NCBI RefSeq assembly: GCF_014203155.1
Contig: NZ_JACHIK010000028.1
Coordinates: 1 to 32,032 of the forward strand
DNA from: Shinella fusca
GTDB lineage: Bacteria; Pseudomonadota; Alphaproteobacteria; Rhizobiales; Rhizobiaceae
Reading direction: 5' to 3'
Length of the DNA stretch: 32,032 nt
The notes beneath the pieces are model-generated. The model did not search any database, was not told the origin of the DNA, and saw nothing but the letters and a program-made list of their open reading frames with translations. Position 1 is the first letter of the stretch, and each line of letters begins with the position of its first letter. Shown in pieces: positions 1 to 7,282 of the stretch. The position numbers and the translations under genes were made by a program.

Positions 1-62
1 AGCCGCGTGCCGATGGCGCCGCCCATGGCGCCCGCGCCGATCAGCGCTACCCTGTTGCTCAT
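1..62 (-). CDS. Rossmann-fold NAD(P)-dependent dehydrogenase, N-terminal fragment (cut by window edge)
   Basis: Only the first 20 codons lie in the window. They read M-S-N-R-V-A-L-I followed by G-A-G-A-M-G-G-A-I-G, a glycine-rich dinucleotide-binding turn typical of the 3-hydroxyisobutyrate dehydrogenase / 6-phosphogluconate dehydrogenase superfamily. The start codon overlaps the gluconokinase stop in an ATGA arrangement (59-62), so the gene is translationally coupled and is the fifth gene of the leftward idonate/gluconate operon. A tartronate-semialdehyde-reductase-like or phosphogluconate-dehydrogenase-like enzyme would suit the operon, but the visible part cannot separate these. Confidence 0.7.
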   Translation of the reverse strand, partial: MSNRVALIGAGAMGGAIGTR

Positions 63-595
63 GGCCCGCTCTCCTCAAGATGCGTTGCGATGTCGTCGAC
101 GATCCGCTCCAGCGGCCTGTCGATGTCGACGGTCACCGCGTTCTCGTCCGGACCCGGCGGCTCCAGGGCGGCGAACTGGCTGTCGATGAGGCTTGCCGGC
201 ATGAAGTGCCCGGCGCGGGCGGCCATGCGGGTGGCGATCAGCTTCCTGCTGCCGGCGAGGTGCACGAAGAGCACGGGCGCACCGGCCTCCTTGCGGATGT
301 GGTCGCGGTAGCGCCGCTTGAGGGCCGAGCAGCCGAGGATGAGGATGCCGTCCGGCGCGGCGAGCTTCTGCCCGACGAGGGTGAGCCAGGGCCAGCGGTC
401 CTCGTCGGTCAATGCCTCGCCGCGGCTCATCTTGTCGATGTTCGCCTGCGGGTGCAGGTCGTCGCCGTCGAGATAGGTGGCGCCGAGGCGGGCGGCGAGC
501 GCCGCGCCCACCGCCGACTTGCCGCAGCCGGCGACGCCCATAAGGACGATGCGCCGGTTTGCCTCAGAGCGAGGCCGTGATGCCGCCGTCGACAT
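59..595 (-). CDS. gntK: Gluconokinase
   Basis: This enzyme phosphorylates D-gluconate with ATP to 6-phosphogluconate in the cytoplasm, feeding the Entner-Doudoroff or pentose phosphate pathway. The 178-residue protein has a P-loop G-V-A-G-C-G-K-S at about residues 20-27, then the family's D-G-D-D-L-H-P and N-I-D-K-M-S-x-G motifs and L-T-D-E-D-R-W-P-W-L. The length is normal for the GntK/IdnK family. The first ATG lies 32 bp inside the end of the upstream SDR gene, so either the overlap is real or translation starts later; the next in-frame Met, just before the P-loop, would leave too little of the first beta strand. It is the fourth gene of the operon and is coupled to the next gene by ATGA. 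Confidence 0.92.
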   Translation of the reverse strand: MSTAASRPRSEANRRIVLMGVAGCGKSAVGAALAARLGATYLDGDDLHPQANIDKMSRGEALTDEDRWPWLTLVGQKLAAPDGILILGCSALKRRYRDHIRKEAGAPVLFVHLAGSRKLIATRMAARAGHFMPASLIDSQFAALEPPGPDENAVTVDIDRPLERIVDDIATHLEESGP

Positions 596-1319
596 AGAGC
601 GTGTGTCCGTTCACGAAAGAGGAAGCGTCGGAGGAAAGGAAGATGCAGGCGCCGACGAGCTCGTCGACCTTGCCCCAGCGGCCGGCCGGCGTGCGCTTTT
701 CCAGCCAGGCGGAGAAGGCGGGATCGGCGACGAGGGCGGCATTCAGCGGCGTGTCGAAATAGCCGGGTGCGATGGCGTTGCATTGCAGGCCGTATTTCGC
801 CCAGTCCGTCGCCATGCCCTTGGTGAGGTTGCCGACGGCGCCCTTGGTGGCCGTGTAGGGGGCGATGCCCGGGCGGGCCAGCGCGGTCTGCACGCTGGCG
901 ATGTTGATGATCTTGCCCGCGCCGCGCGCGATCATGTGGCGCGCGACGGCCTGGCCGACATTGAAGACGGAGGAGACGTTCGTCCGCAGCAGCCGCTCGA
1001 AGGCCTCGGCGGGAAAATCCTCCAGCGGCGTGCGGTACTGCATGCCGGCATTGTTGACGAGGATGTCGATGGCGCCGACCTCCGCCTCGAAGGCATCGAC
1101 CGCCTTGCGCGCGGCCTCATGGTCGGTGGCGTCGAAGGCGAGCGTGTGCCCGGCGCCGAGGCTTTCCGCCGCCGCCTTCAGCCGGGCCTCGTCGCGGCCG
1201 TTGAGGATGACCTGCGCGCCCGCCGCCGCAAGGCCCTTCGCCAGCGCGAAGCCGATGCCCTGCGAGGAGCCGGTGACGAGGGCGCGCCGGCCCGTCAGGT
1301 CGAAGAGTTGGATGCTCAT
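564..1319 (-). CDS. idnO: Gluconate 5-dehydrogenase-type short-chain dehydrogenase
   Basis: A 251-residue classical SDR. The cofactor motif T-G-S-S-Q-G-I-G is at residues 16-23, N-N-A-G follows, and the catalytic Ser-Tyr-Lys set is seen as I-A-S-V and Y-T-A-T-K. The C-terminal F-V-N-G-H-x-L-Y-V-D-G-G is typical. In IdnO the reaction is reduction of 5-keto-D-gluconate to D-gluconate. Substrate choice among SDRs is hard to read from sequence, but the position directly after an idonate dehydrogenase and before gluconokinase makes this role the natural one. The ribosome binding site GAGGAC overlaps the stop of the upstream idnD gene, 12 bp away, so the genes are co-translated. Confidence 0.82.
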   Translation of the reverse strand: MSIQLFDLTGRRALVTGSSQGIGFALAKGLAAAGAQVILNGRDEARLKAAAESLGAGHTLAFDATDHEAARKAVDAFEAEVGAIDILVNNAGMQYRTPLEDFPAEAFERLLRTNVSSVFNVGQAVARHMIARGAGKIINIASVQTALARPGIAPYTATKGAVGNLTKGMATDWAKYGLQCNAIAPGYFDTPLNAALVADPAFSAWLEKRTPAGRWGKVDELVGACIFLSSDASSFVNGHTLYVDGGITASL

Positions 1320-1331
1320 GTGGTCGTGTCC

Positions 1332-2363
1332 TCAGGAAAATGCGATCTGCGTCTTCATCGACTGGCCCTTGTCGGAGGCGATCTCGAAGGCCTGCAAGGC
1401 GTCGGCGAGCGGCAGGGTGTGGGTGATCAGCGGCTTGACGTCGATGAGGCCGCCCTGCATCAGCTTCACCGCCACGGCGAATTCCTCATGAAAGCGGAAG
1501 GAGCCGCGCAGGTCCAGTTCCTTGGCGGTGATCGCCATCATCGGCAGGCTCATCTCGCCGCCGAGGCCGAGCTGGACGATGACGCCGCGCGGGCGCAGCG
1601 CATGGATGCCGGCAACGAGCGCGGGCTGCGCGCCCGAGCATTCGTAGAGGACGTCGAAAGTGCCCTTGTTCTCGCTGAAGGGGACAAGGCCGTCGCGGTT
1701 TTCCGACAGGTTGACCGTGCGGTCCGCGCCGACGGCGCGGGCAAAGCCGAGCGCGCGTTCGGAAAGATCGGCCGCGACGATCTCGGCGGCGCCGGCTCGT
1801 CTCGCGGCAAGAATGGAGAGGGTGCCGATCGGCCCGCAGCCGGTGACGAGCACGCGCTTGCCCAGCATCTCGCCGGCGCGGCGCGTGGCGTGCAGCGTCA
1901 CCGAGAGCGGTTCGGCCATCGCCGCTTCCCCGGCCGAGAGCCCGTCGGCCTTCACGCACTGGCTTGCATTGGCGACCAGCCGCTCGCGGAAGGCGCCCTG
2001 GATATGCGGGAAGGGCATCGCGGAACCGTAGAACCGCATGTTGAAGCAATGGTTCGGCAGGCCCTTGAGGCAATATTCGCAGGCCCCGCAGGGCCGAGAG
2101 GGCGAGACGGCGACGAGGTCGCCGACGGCAAGGCCGGAGACGCCTTCGCCAAGGGCGGAAATATGGCCGGAGACCTCGTGGCCGAGGATCATCGGCTCCT
2201 TGAGGCGCACCGTGCCGAAGCCGCCGTGGTTGTAATAATGCAGGTCCGAGCCGCAGATGCCGCCGCTCGCAAGGCGGATCTCCACCTCGCCGGGGCCGGG
2301 CGCGGCAAGGGCGCTTTCCTCGACCCGCAGGTCCTTCGGGGCATGGATGACGATGGCTTTCAT
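1332..2363 (-). CDS. idnD: L-idonate 5-dehydrogenase (zinc-dependent MDR family)
   Basis: A 343-residue medium-chain dehydrogenase that would oxidise L-idonate to 5-ketogluconate. Visible motifs are the catalytic zinc region G-I-C-G-S-D-L-H-Y-Y, L-G-H-E-V-S-G-H, a four-cysteine structural zinc lobe (C-G-A-C-E-Y-C-L-K-G-L-P-N-H-C) and the NAD-binding V-T-G-C-G-P-I-G. The start MKAIVIHAPKDL at 2363 is chosen because it begins the conserved GroES-like fold, has GAGGA upstream and lies 10 bp after the previous gene; a longer reading frame to 2588 is only the overlap with that gene. Other sorbitol/threonine-type dehydrogenases look similar, but the neighbours support idonate. Confidence 0.88.
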   Translation of the reverse strand: MKAIVIHAPKDLRVEESALAAPGPGEVEIRLASGGICGSDLHYYNHGGFGTVRLKEPMILGHEVSGHISALGEGVSGLAVGDLVAVSPSRPCGACEYCLKGLPNHCFNMRFYGSAMPFPHIQGAFRERLVANASQCVKADGLSAGEAAMAEPLSVTLHATRRAGEMLGKRVLVTGCGPIGTLSILAARRAGAAEIVAADLSERALGFARAVGADRTVNLSENRDGLVPFSENKGTFDVLYECSGAQPALVAGIHALRPRGVIVQLGLGGEMSLPMMAITAKELDLRGSFRFHEEFAVAVKLMQGGLIDVKPLITHTLPLADALQAFEIASDKGQSMKTQIAFS

Positions 2364-2373
2364 GGCACTATCC

Positions 2374-3321
2374 TCACAGGACCGGGGTCGGCAGCGTCCG
2401 GCCGTCGAAATGGGCCGACAGGTTGTCGAAGACGAGCTGGCCCATGGCCTTGCGAGTCTCCACCGTGCCGGAAGCCATATGCGGCTGCAAGAGCACGTTG
2501 TCGAGCGCGAGGAAGCGCGGGTTGAGGTTCGGTTCGCCTTCGAAGACGTCGAGCGCGGCCGAGCCGAGCGTCCCGGCCTCCAGCGCATCGAGGAGTGCGC
2601 CTTCGTCGATGTTGGAGGCGCGCGAGATGTTGATCAGCATGCCCTCCGGCCCCAGCGCCTCGATGACCTTGCGGCCGACGATGTGGCGCGTCTCGGCCGA
2701 GGCGGCGAGGGTGACGAAGAGGAAATCCGAGCGTTCGGCAAGCGCGACCGGATCGGCGACGAAGGTCCAGTCCCTGGCGAAGTCCTTCGGGCCGGTGTCG
2801 CTGTAGGCGATGTCCATGTCGAAGCCGGCGAGGCGCTTTGCCACCTCGTAGCCGATGCGGCCGAGGCCGAGGATGCCGGCGCGACGGCCGTGCACGCGGC
2901 GTTTCAGCGGGTAGAGGCCCTTGGCCGCCCAGTCGCCGCTGCGGACCCAGCGCTCGCCGCCGATCATGCCGCGCGCCTCGGCGAGCATCATGGCGACGCC
3001 GAGGTCGGCGACGTCCTTGGTCAGCACGTCCGGCGTGTTGGTGACGCGGATGCCGCGCTCGCGGGCGGCGGCAAGGTCGACCGCGTCGAAGCCGACGCCG
3101 TAGACGGAGATAACCTCCAGCTTCGGCAGCGCCTCGATCATCGCCCGGCTGGCGCCGAGCTCGCCGCGCGTGGCGATGCCGCGGATATTGGCGCCATGCT
3201 CGACAAGGAACGCCGCCTTGTCGGCCGCCTCGAAATAGCGGCGCATGGTGAAATGTGCATCCAGACGCTCCTGGTCCCATTCGGGGTAGGGGCCAACCTG
3301 CAATAGCTCGATCTTGCTCAC
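2374..3321 (-). CDS. D-isomer-specific 2-hydroxyacid dehydrogenase (2-ketogluconate / hydroxypyruvate reductase type)
   Basis: A 315-residue NAD(P)H-dependent reductase of the glyoxylate/hydroxypyruvate/2-ketogluconate reductase group. The Rossmann motif G-I-L-G-L-G-R-I-G is central, and the catalytic triad is recognisable: Arg in N-I-S-R-A-S, Glu in D-V-F-E-G-E-P and His in Q-P-H-M-A-S-G. The start is taken as the GTG at 3321, which has GAAGGA six bases upstream; a frame open further to 3396 would run through the operator and promoter. It is the first gene of the leftward operon. In this setting reduction of 2-ketogluconate to gluconate is the best guess, but the substrate is inferred from context only. 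Confidence 0.85.
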   Translation of the reverse strand: MSKIELLQVGPYPEWDQERLDAHFTMRRYFEAADKAAFLVEHGANIRGIATRGELGASRAMIEALPKLEVISVYGVGFDAVDLAAARERGIRVTNTPDVLTKDVADLGVAMMLAEARGMIGGERWVRSGDWAAKGLYPLKRRVHGRRAGILGLGRIGYEVAKRLAGFDMDIAYSDTGPKDFARDWTFVADPVALAERSDFLFVTLAASAETRHIVGRKVIEALGPEGMLINISRASNIDEGALLDALEAGTLGSAALDVFEGEPNLNPRFLALDNVLLQPHMASGTVETRKAMGQLVFDNLSAHFDGRTLPTPVL

Positions 3322-3343
3322 GGCATGTCCTTCGGAAGGTGAC

Positions 3344-3359
3344 TTGTTATCGATAACAT
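3344..3359. promoter_or_regulatory. Operator O1 for a GntR/IdnR-type LacI regulator
   Basis: Bases 3345-3358 read TGTTATCGATAACA, a perfect 14-bp palindrome. The surrounding 16 bp match the ATGTTA-N4-TAACAT pattern known for E. coli GntR/IdnR operators at all but the first base. It overlaps the -10 hexamer proposed for the leftward operon, so binding should block that promoter. The regulator is most likely the LacI-family protein at 8622-9632. Confidence 0.72.
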
Positions 3360-3382
3360 ATTCCGCTTTGGAGAATTGTCCA
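3355..3382 (-). promoter_or_regulatory. Candidate promoter of the leftward idn/gnt operon
   Basis: Read on the minus strand, TGGACA (3377-3382) and TATGTT (3355-3360) are separated by 16 bp and lie 34 bp or more upstream of the GTG start at 3321. The -10 hexamer overlaps operator O1. The call rests on hexamer resemblance and position only. Confidence 0.45.
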
Positions 3383-3421
3383 GCCTCAAATTGCATTCGT
3401 TAGCGTCATGGAAAATGCCGC

Positions 3422-3451
3422 TTGACACCGATGTTATCGATACCATATCAA
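3422..3451 (+). promoter_or_regulatory. Candidate promoter of the rightward ABC transporter operon
   Basis: A consensus -35 TTGACA (3422-3427) is followed by an AT-rich stretch with TATCAA (3446-3451) as the likeliest -10, 18 bp downstream. Operator O2 fills the spacer between the two hexamers. The first gene starts at 3487 with a strong GGGAGG ribosome binding site. Confidence 0.55.
3431..3446. promoter_or_regulatory. Operator O2 for the same LacI-type regulator
   Basis: ATGTTATCGATACCAT repeats O1 almost exactly; one base of the right half differs (TACCAT for TAACAT). It sits between the -35 and -10 of the rightward promoter. The O1 and O2 centres are 87 bp apart, so one repressor could control both directions, possibly through a loop. 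Confidence 0.7.
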
Positions 3452-3486
3452 TATCGTATGGCCTCATCGTGCTTTGGGAGGAGCGG

Positions 3487-4983
3487 ATGGATACGGACAC
3501 GCTTCTGGAATTCCGTGCCGTCTCGAAGGAGTTCGGCGGCACCAGGGCTTTGACGAGCGTATCGCTCGATCTCAAGCGGGGCGAGATCCTGGCGCTGCTC
3601 GGCGAGAACGGCGCGGGCAAGTCCACCCTCATCAAGACGCTTGCAGGCATCTACCGGCCGGACGGCGGCAAAATCCTCTTTCGCGGCGAGCCCTACCAGC
3701 ACCGTCCGCCCCGGCCCAACGAGCGCCAGTCCGTCGCCTTCATCCACCAGGACCTCGGCCTCATCGAATGGATGACGGTCGCCGAGAATGTCGGCCTCGC
3801 GCAGGGCTTTTCCATGCGCCGCAAGCTGATCGACTGGAACGCGACGGCGCGGCGCACCGCCGAGGCGCTGAAGCTGGTCGGCTGCGATTTCGATCCGTCC
3901 ACCCGCGTGCAGAACCTCACGCGCACCGAAAAGTCGCTGGTCGCCATCGCCCGCGCGCTGGCGGTGGAGGCGGACGTGCTCGTCCTCGACGAGCCGACCG
4001 CCAGCCTTCCGGCCGACGAGGTGGAGCGCCTGTTCGCCGCCATCCGCCCGCTGAAGGAGCGGGGCGTCGCGATGATCTACGTCTCGCACCGGCTCGACGA
4101 GATCTTCCGCATCGCCGACCGCGTCGCCGTCCTGCGCGACGGGCACCTCGTCGGCGAGACGGCGGTGGCCGCCACCAATCCGGACGAGCTCATCCGCATG
4201 ATCATCGGCGACAAGGCCGGCCAGCTCTTCGCCAAGGCGCATTCGGCGCCCGGGGAGACGCTGGTTTCGGTGCGCGACCTGACCTGCCGCGGCGCCGGCC
4301 CCGTCTCGTTCGAGCTGAAACAGGGAGAGCTTCTCGGCCTCGTCGGCCTGCGCGGCGCGGGGCAGGAGCTGATCGGCCGCGCGCTCTTCGGCGCGGAGCC
4401 AGCGACGGGCGCGGTGACGGTCCGCGGCGCGCGCCCGGACCTTGCGAGCCCCGAGACGGCGATCGCCTCCGGCATCGGCCTCATTGCCCGCGACCGCACG
4501 GAGGAGTCCGTCGCCATGTCGCTGTCGCTCCGGGAAAATACCTTCCTCAATCCCGGCGCCTCCGGCCGCGGGCTTGCCGCTTTCCTCTCCCCGTCGAGGG
4601 AGGCCGAGATGGCCTTCGCGCTCGGCGAGAAGGTGGGCCTTCGCCCGAACGACCAGTCGCTGGCCATCGAGGCGCTGTCGGGCGGCAACCAGCAGAAGGT
4701 CGTCGTCGGCCGCTGGCTTGCGACCGGCCGCAAGCTGCTGATCGCCGAGGACCCGACCGCCGGCGTCGATGTCGGCGCCAAGGCCGATATCTACCGCCTC
4801 ATCGCCGCGGCGGTGGAGGAGGGGCTCGCCGTCCTCGTGATCTCCACGGATTTCGAGGAGATCGCCCATATCTGCCACCGGGCGCTGGTCTTCTCGCGCG
4901 GGCGCATCGTCCGCGAGCTTGCCGGCGCCGACCTCACCACATCCGCCGTCATTGCGGCAGCCTCCGCCTCCGAAGCGGCCTGA
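3487..4983 (+). CDS. Sugar ABC transporter ATP-binding protein, tandem-NBD (CUT2/RbsA type)
   Basis: A 498-residue protein with two fused nucleotide-binding domains that would energise uptake at the inner membrane. NBD1 has Walker A G-E-N-G-A-G-K-S-T (39-47) and Walker B D168-E169. NBD2 has the signature L-S-G-G-N-Q-Q (397-403). NBD2 Walker A is degenerate (G-L-R-G-A-G-Q-E-L, from 287, no K-S/T), as is usual in this family. Less usual, NBD2 Walker B reads I-A-E-D-P-T with Glu and Asp swapped (421-422), and the NBD1 signature is L-T-R-T-E (144-148) instead of L-S-G-G-Q-like. The start ATG has GGGAGG upstream; a frame open from 3376 runs through the promoter. It is the first gene of the rightward operon, 16 bp before the permease gene. 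Confidence 0.93.
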   Translation: MDTDTLLEFRAVSKEFGGTRALTSVSLDLKRGEILALLGENGAGKSTLIKTLAGIYRPDGGKILFRGEPYQHRPPRPNERQSVAFIHQDLGLIEWMTVAENVGLAQGFSMRRKLIDWNATARRTAEALKLVGCDFDPSTRVQNLTRTEKSLVAIARALAVEADVLVLDEPTASLPADEVERLFAAIRPLKERGVAMIYVSHRLDEIFRIADRVAVLRDGHLVGETAVAATNPDELIRMIIGDKAGQLFAKAHSAPGETLVSVRDLTCRGAGPVSFELKQGELLGLVGLRGAGQELIGRALFGAEPATGAVTVRGARPDLASPETAIASGIGLIARDRTEESVAMSLSLRENTFLNPGASGRGLAAFLSPSREAEMAFALGEKVGLRPNDQSLAIEALSGGNQQKVVVGRWLATGRKLLIAEDPTAGVDVGAKADIYRLIAAAVEEGLAVLVISTDFEEIAHICHRALVFSRGRIVRELAGADLTTSAVIAAASASEAA

Positions 4984-4999
4984 TCCCGGGAGAAAGCCG

Positions 5000-6055
5000 A
5001 TGCAATCCATCCAGTCCACCGCGCTCGAGCCGACACCCGCCGAGATGAAGGGCCTTTCGGGCGGCGAGAAGCTGAAGCGGCTCCTGCCCGTCTACGGCCT
5101 CGTGATCCTGACGGCGCTGCTGATCCTCATCTTCTCCGTTCTCCTGCCCGATACGTTCCCGACGCTCCTGAACCTGCGCTCGATCATCGCCAACAAGACG
5201 ATCATCGCCATCCTCTCGCTTGCCGCGATGATCCCCATGGCCTGCGGGCGCATCGACCTCACCATCGGCTACGGCATCGTGCTCTGGCATATCCTCGCCA
5301 TCAGCCTGCAGACCATGTTCGGCCTGCCCTGGCCGGTCGCCGTGGCGGTCGTCCTCGTGCTCGGCGCGGTGACGGGCCTCCTCAACGGCCTTCTCGTCGA
5401 GGTCGCCAAGATCGACAGCTTCATCGCCACGCTCGGCACGGGCACCGTCATCTATGCCGTCGCCCTCTGGCACACGGGCGGCCGGCAGGTCGTCGGCGTC
5501 CTGCCGGACGGGTTCCTCGCGCTCAACGGCACCATGCTCTTCGGCCTGCCGATCACCGGCTTCTACGTGCTGGCGCTGGCACTCGTGATGTGGATCGTGC
5601 TCGAATACCTGCCGATCGGCCGCTACGTCTACGCCATCGGCGCGAACCCGAAGGCGGCCGCCCTCAACGGCATTCCCGTCCGCCGCTTCGTCATCGGCGC
5701 CTTCATCGCCTCGGGCGTGCTCTCGGCCGTCGCCGGCGTGCTGCTCGCCTCGCGCCTTCGCATCGGCCAGGCGAGCGTCGGCCTCGAATACCTGCTGCCG
5801 GCGCTGGTCGGCGCCTTCCTCGGCTCCACCACCATCAAGCCCGGCCGCGTCAACGTCTGGGGCACGGTGATCGGCGTCGTCATCCTCGCCGTCGGCATTG
5901 CCGGCATCCAGCAGTTCGGCGGTTCCTTCTTCGTCGAGCCGCTCTTCAACGGCGTCACGCTGCTCGTCGCCATCGGCATTGCCGGCTACGCCCAGCGCCG
6001 CCGCGGCGTCGTCGGCGCGCTGAAGCCGAAGGCCGCGCCGGAAAAGACGTCCTGA
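5000..6055 (+). CDS. Sugar ABC transporter permease (CUT2 type)
   Basis: A 351-residue inner-membrane protein of the BPD_transp_2 (RbsC-like) family. A short cytoplasmic N-terminus leads into many hydrophobic segments, the first at about residues 30-50. The region A-C-G-R-I-D-L-T-I-G-Y-G corresponds to the conserved G-G-I-D-L-S-V-G of RbsC-type permeases, and I-G-A-N-P-K-A-A-A-L-N-G-I-P is the family's cytoplasmic coupling loop. It is the only permease gene of the operon, as expected for a CUT2 system in which it forms a homodimer. The ATG follows a GGGAGA ribosome binding site, 16 bp after the ATPase gene. Confidence 0.92.
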   Translation: MQSIQSTALEPTPAEMKGLSGGEKLKRLLPVYGLVILTALLILIFSVLLPDTFPTLLNLRSIIANKTIIAILSLAAMIPMACGRIDLTIGYGIVLWHILAISLQTMFGLPWPVAVAVVLVLGAVTGLLNGLLVEVAKIDSFIATLGTGTVIYAVALWHTGGRQVVGVLPDGFLALNGTMLFGLPITGFYVLALALVMWIVLEYLPIGRYVYAIGANPKAAALNGIPVRRFVIGAFIASGVLSAVAGVLLASRLRIGQASVGLEYLLPALVGAFLGSTTIKPGRVNVWGTVIGVVILAVGIAGIQQFGGSFFVEPLFNGVTLLVAIGIAGYAQRRRGVVGALKPKAAPEKTS

Positions 6056-6092
6056 CCACGCATTCGTTCACGTCCAAAGGGAGGACACAATC

Positions 6093-7193
6093 GTGAAACG
6101 CAGACACTTCCTCGCAACCACCGCCGCCGCCGTGCTCACCGTGGCGCTCGCCGGCCCCGCCTTCGCCGATGCCATGGCCGACGCCAAGGCGGTCGTGGAG
6201 AAATACGCCACCAAGGTCGACAAGTGGGACGGTCCGACGAGCGGCCCGAAGGCCGCCGACGGCAAGACCGTCGTGGTGGTCGCGGCCGACATGAAGAACG
6301 GCGGCATCCTCGGCGTCGTCAACGGCATCCAGGAAGCGGCCTCCGCCATCGGCTGGACCGTGACCGTGGTGGACGGCGCCGGCTCCATCGAGGGCCGCAC
6401 CGCCTCCTTCGGTCAGGCGCTGACGCTGAAGCCGGGCGGCATCATCATCGCCGGCTTCGACGCCGTCGAGCAGAAGCCGGCCATGGAAGAGGCCAAAAAG
6501 GCCGGCATTCCCATGGTCGCCTGGCACGCCGCGCCTGCGGTCGGCCCGGTCGAGGAGGTCGGCGTCTTCGCCAACGTGACGACGGATGCGATGGAGGTCT
6601 CCAAGGCCGCCGCCGACTATGCCTTCGTCGATGCCGGCGGCAAGCCGGGCGTGATCATCTTCACCGATTCCACCTATGCCATCGCCATCGCCAAGGCCGA
6701 CAAGATGAAGGCCGAGATCGAGGCGCTGGGCGGCAAGGTGCTGGAATATGTCGATACGCCCATTGCCGAGACCTCGCAGCGCATGCCGCAGCTCACCACG
6801 ACGCTGCTCCAGAAGTACGGCGACCAGTGGACCCATTCGCTGGCGATCAACGACATCTATTTCGACTTCATGGGTCCGTCGCTCTCGGCTGCCGGCATTG
6901 CCGGCGACGGCGCGCCGAAGAGCGTTGCGGCCGGCGACGGCTCGGAAAGCGCCTACCAGCGCATCCGCGCCAGGCAGTACCAGTCGGTGACGGTGGCCGA
7001 GCCCCTGAACCTGCAGGGCTGGCAACTCGTCGACGAGCTGAACCGTGCCTTTGCCGGCGAGCAATGGTCCGGCTACGTCTCGCCGCTCCATGTCGTGACG
7101 GTCGACAATGTCGAGTTCGACGGCGGGCCGAAGAACACCTTCGACCCGGACAACGGCTACCGCGACGAATACAAGAAGATCTGGGGCAAGTAA
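6093..7193 (+). CDS. Periplasmic sugar-binding protein of the ABC transporter (RbsB-like)
   Basis: A 366-residue exported protein. The N-terminus K-R-R-H-F-L-A followed by a hydrophobic core and A-F-A-D is a signal peptide with likely cleavage near residue 25. The mature part has the two-lobe periplasmic binding protein fold of the RbsB/PBP1 type (G-G-I-I-I-A-G-F-D, D-S-T-Y-A-I-A, final lobe with D-N-G-Y-R-D-E-Y). The start is a GTG with AAAGGGAGG eight bases upstream. The ligand cannot be read directly; the operon suggests an aldonate, keto-aldonate or aldonolactone. It is the third gene of the rightward operon. Confidence 0.9.
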   Translation: MKRRHFLATTAAAVLTVALAGPAFADAMADAKAVVEKYATKVDKWDGPTSGPKAADGKTVVVVAADMKNGGILGVVNGIQEAASAIGWTVTVVDGAGSIEGRTASFGQALTLKPGGIIIAGFDAVEQKPAMEEAKKAGIPMVAWHAAPAVGPVEEVGVFANVTTDAMEVSKAAADYAFVDAGGKPGVIIFTDSTYAIAIAKADKMKAEIEALGGKVLEYVDTPIAETSQRMPQLTTTLLQKYGDQWTHSLAINDIYFDFMGPSLSAAGIAGDGAPKSVAAGDGSESAYQRIRARQYQSVTVAEPLNLQGWQLVDELNRAFAGEQWSGYVSPLHVVTVDNVEFDGGPKNTFDPDNGYRDEYKKIWGK

Positions 7194-7282
7194 GTCGTCC
7201 TCCCGGCACGTCGGGCGGCGCTTGCGCTGTCCCGGCGGGCCGGTATTCTGCGCCGCGTCTGTTTTGAGAGGAGAGGAACGGA

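Noticed and set aside
477-2525. A 682-codon open frame on the plus strand across the idn/gnt genes
   Set aside because: It lies opposite four well-recognised minus-strand genes, has an Arg/Asp/Gly-rich composition typical of an antisense frame in GC-rich DNA, and shows no domain.
3318-3650. A 110-codon minus-strand frame over the divergent idn promoter region
   Set aside because: It covers both operators and the start of the ABC ATPase gene, and the ATPase frame has clear Walker motifs.
7194-7282. A terminator between the binding-protein and lactonase genes
   Set aside because: The sequence is GC-rich with only short, poorly ordered complementary pieces and no T-run after a stem. The genes are more likely co-transcribed.
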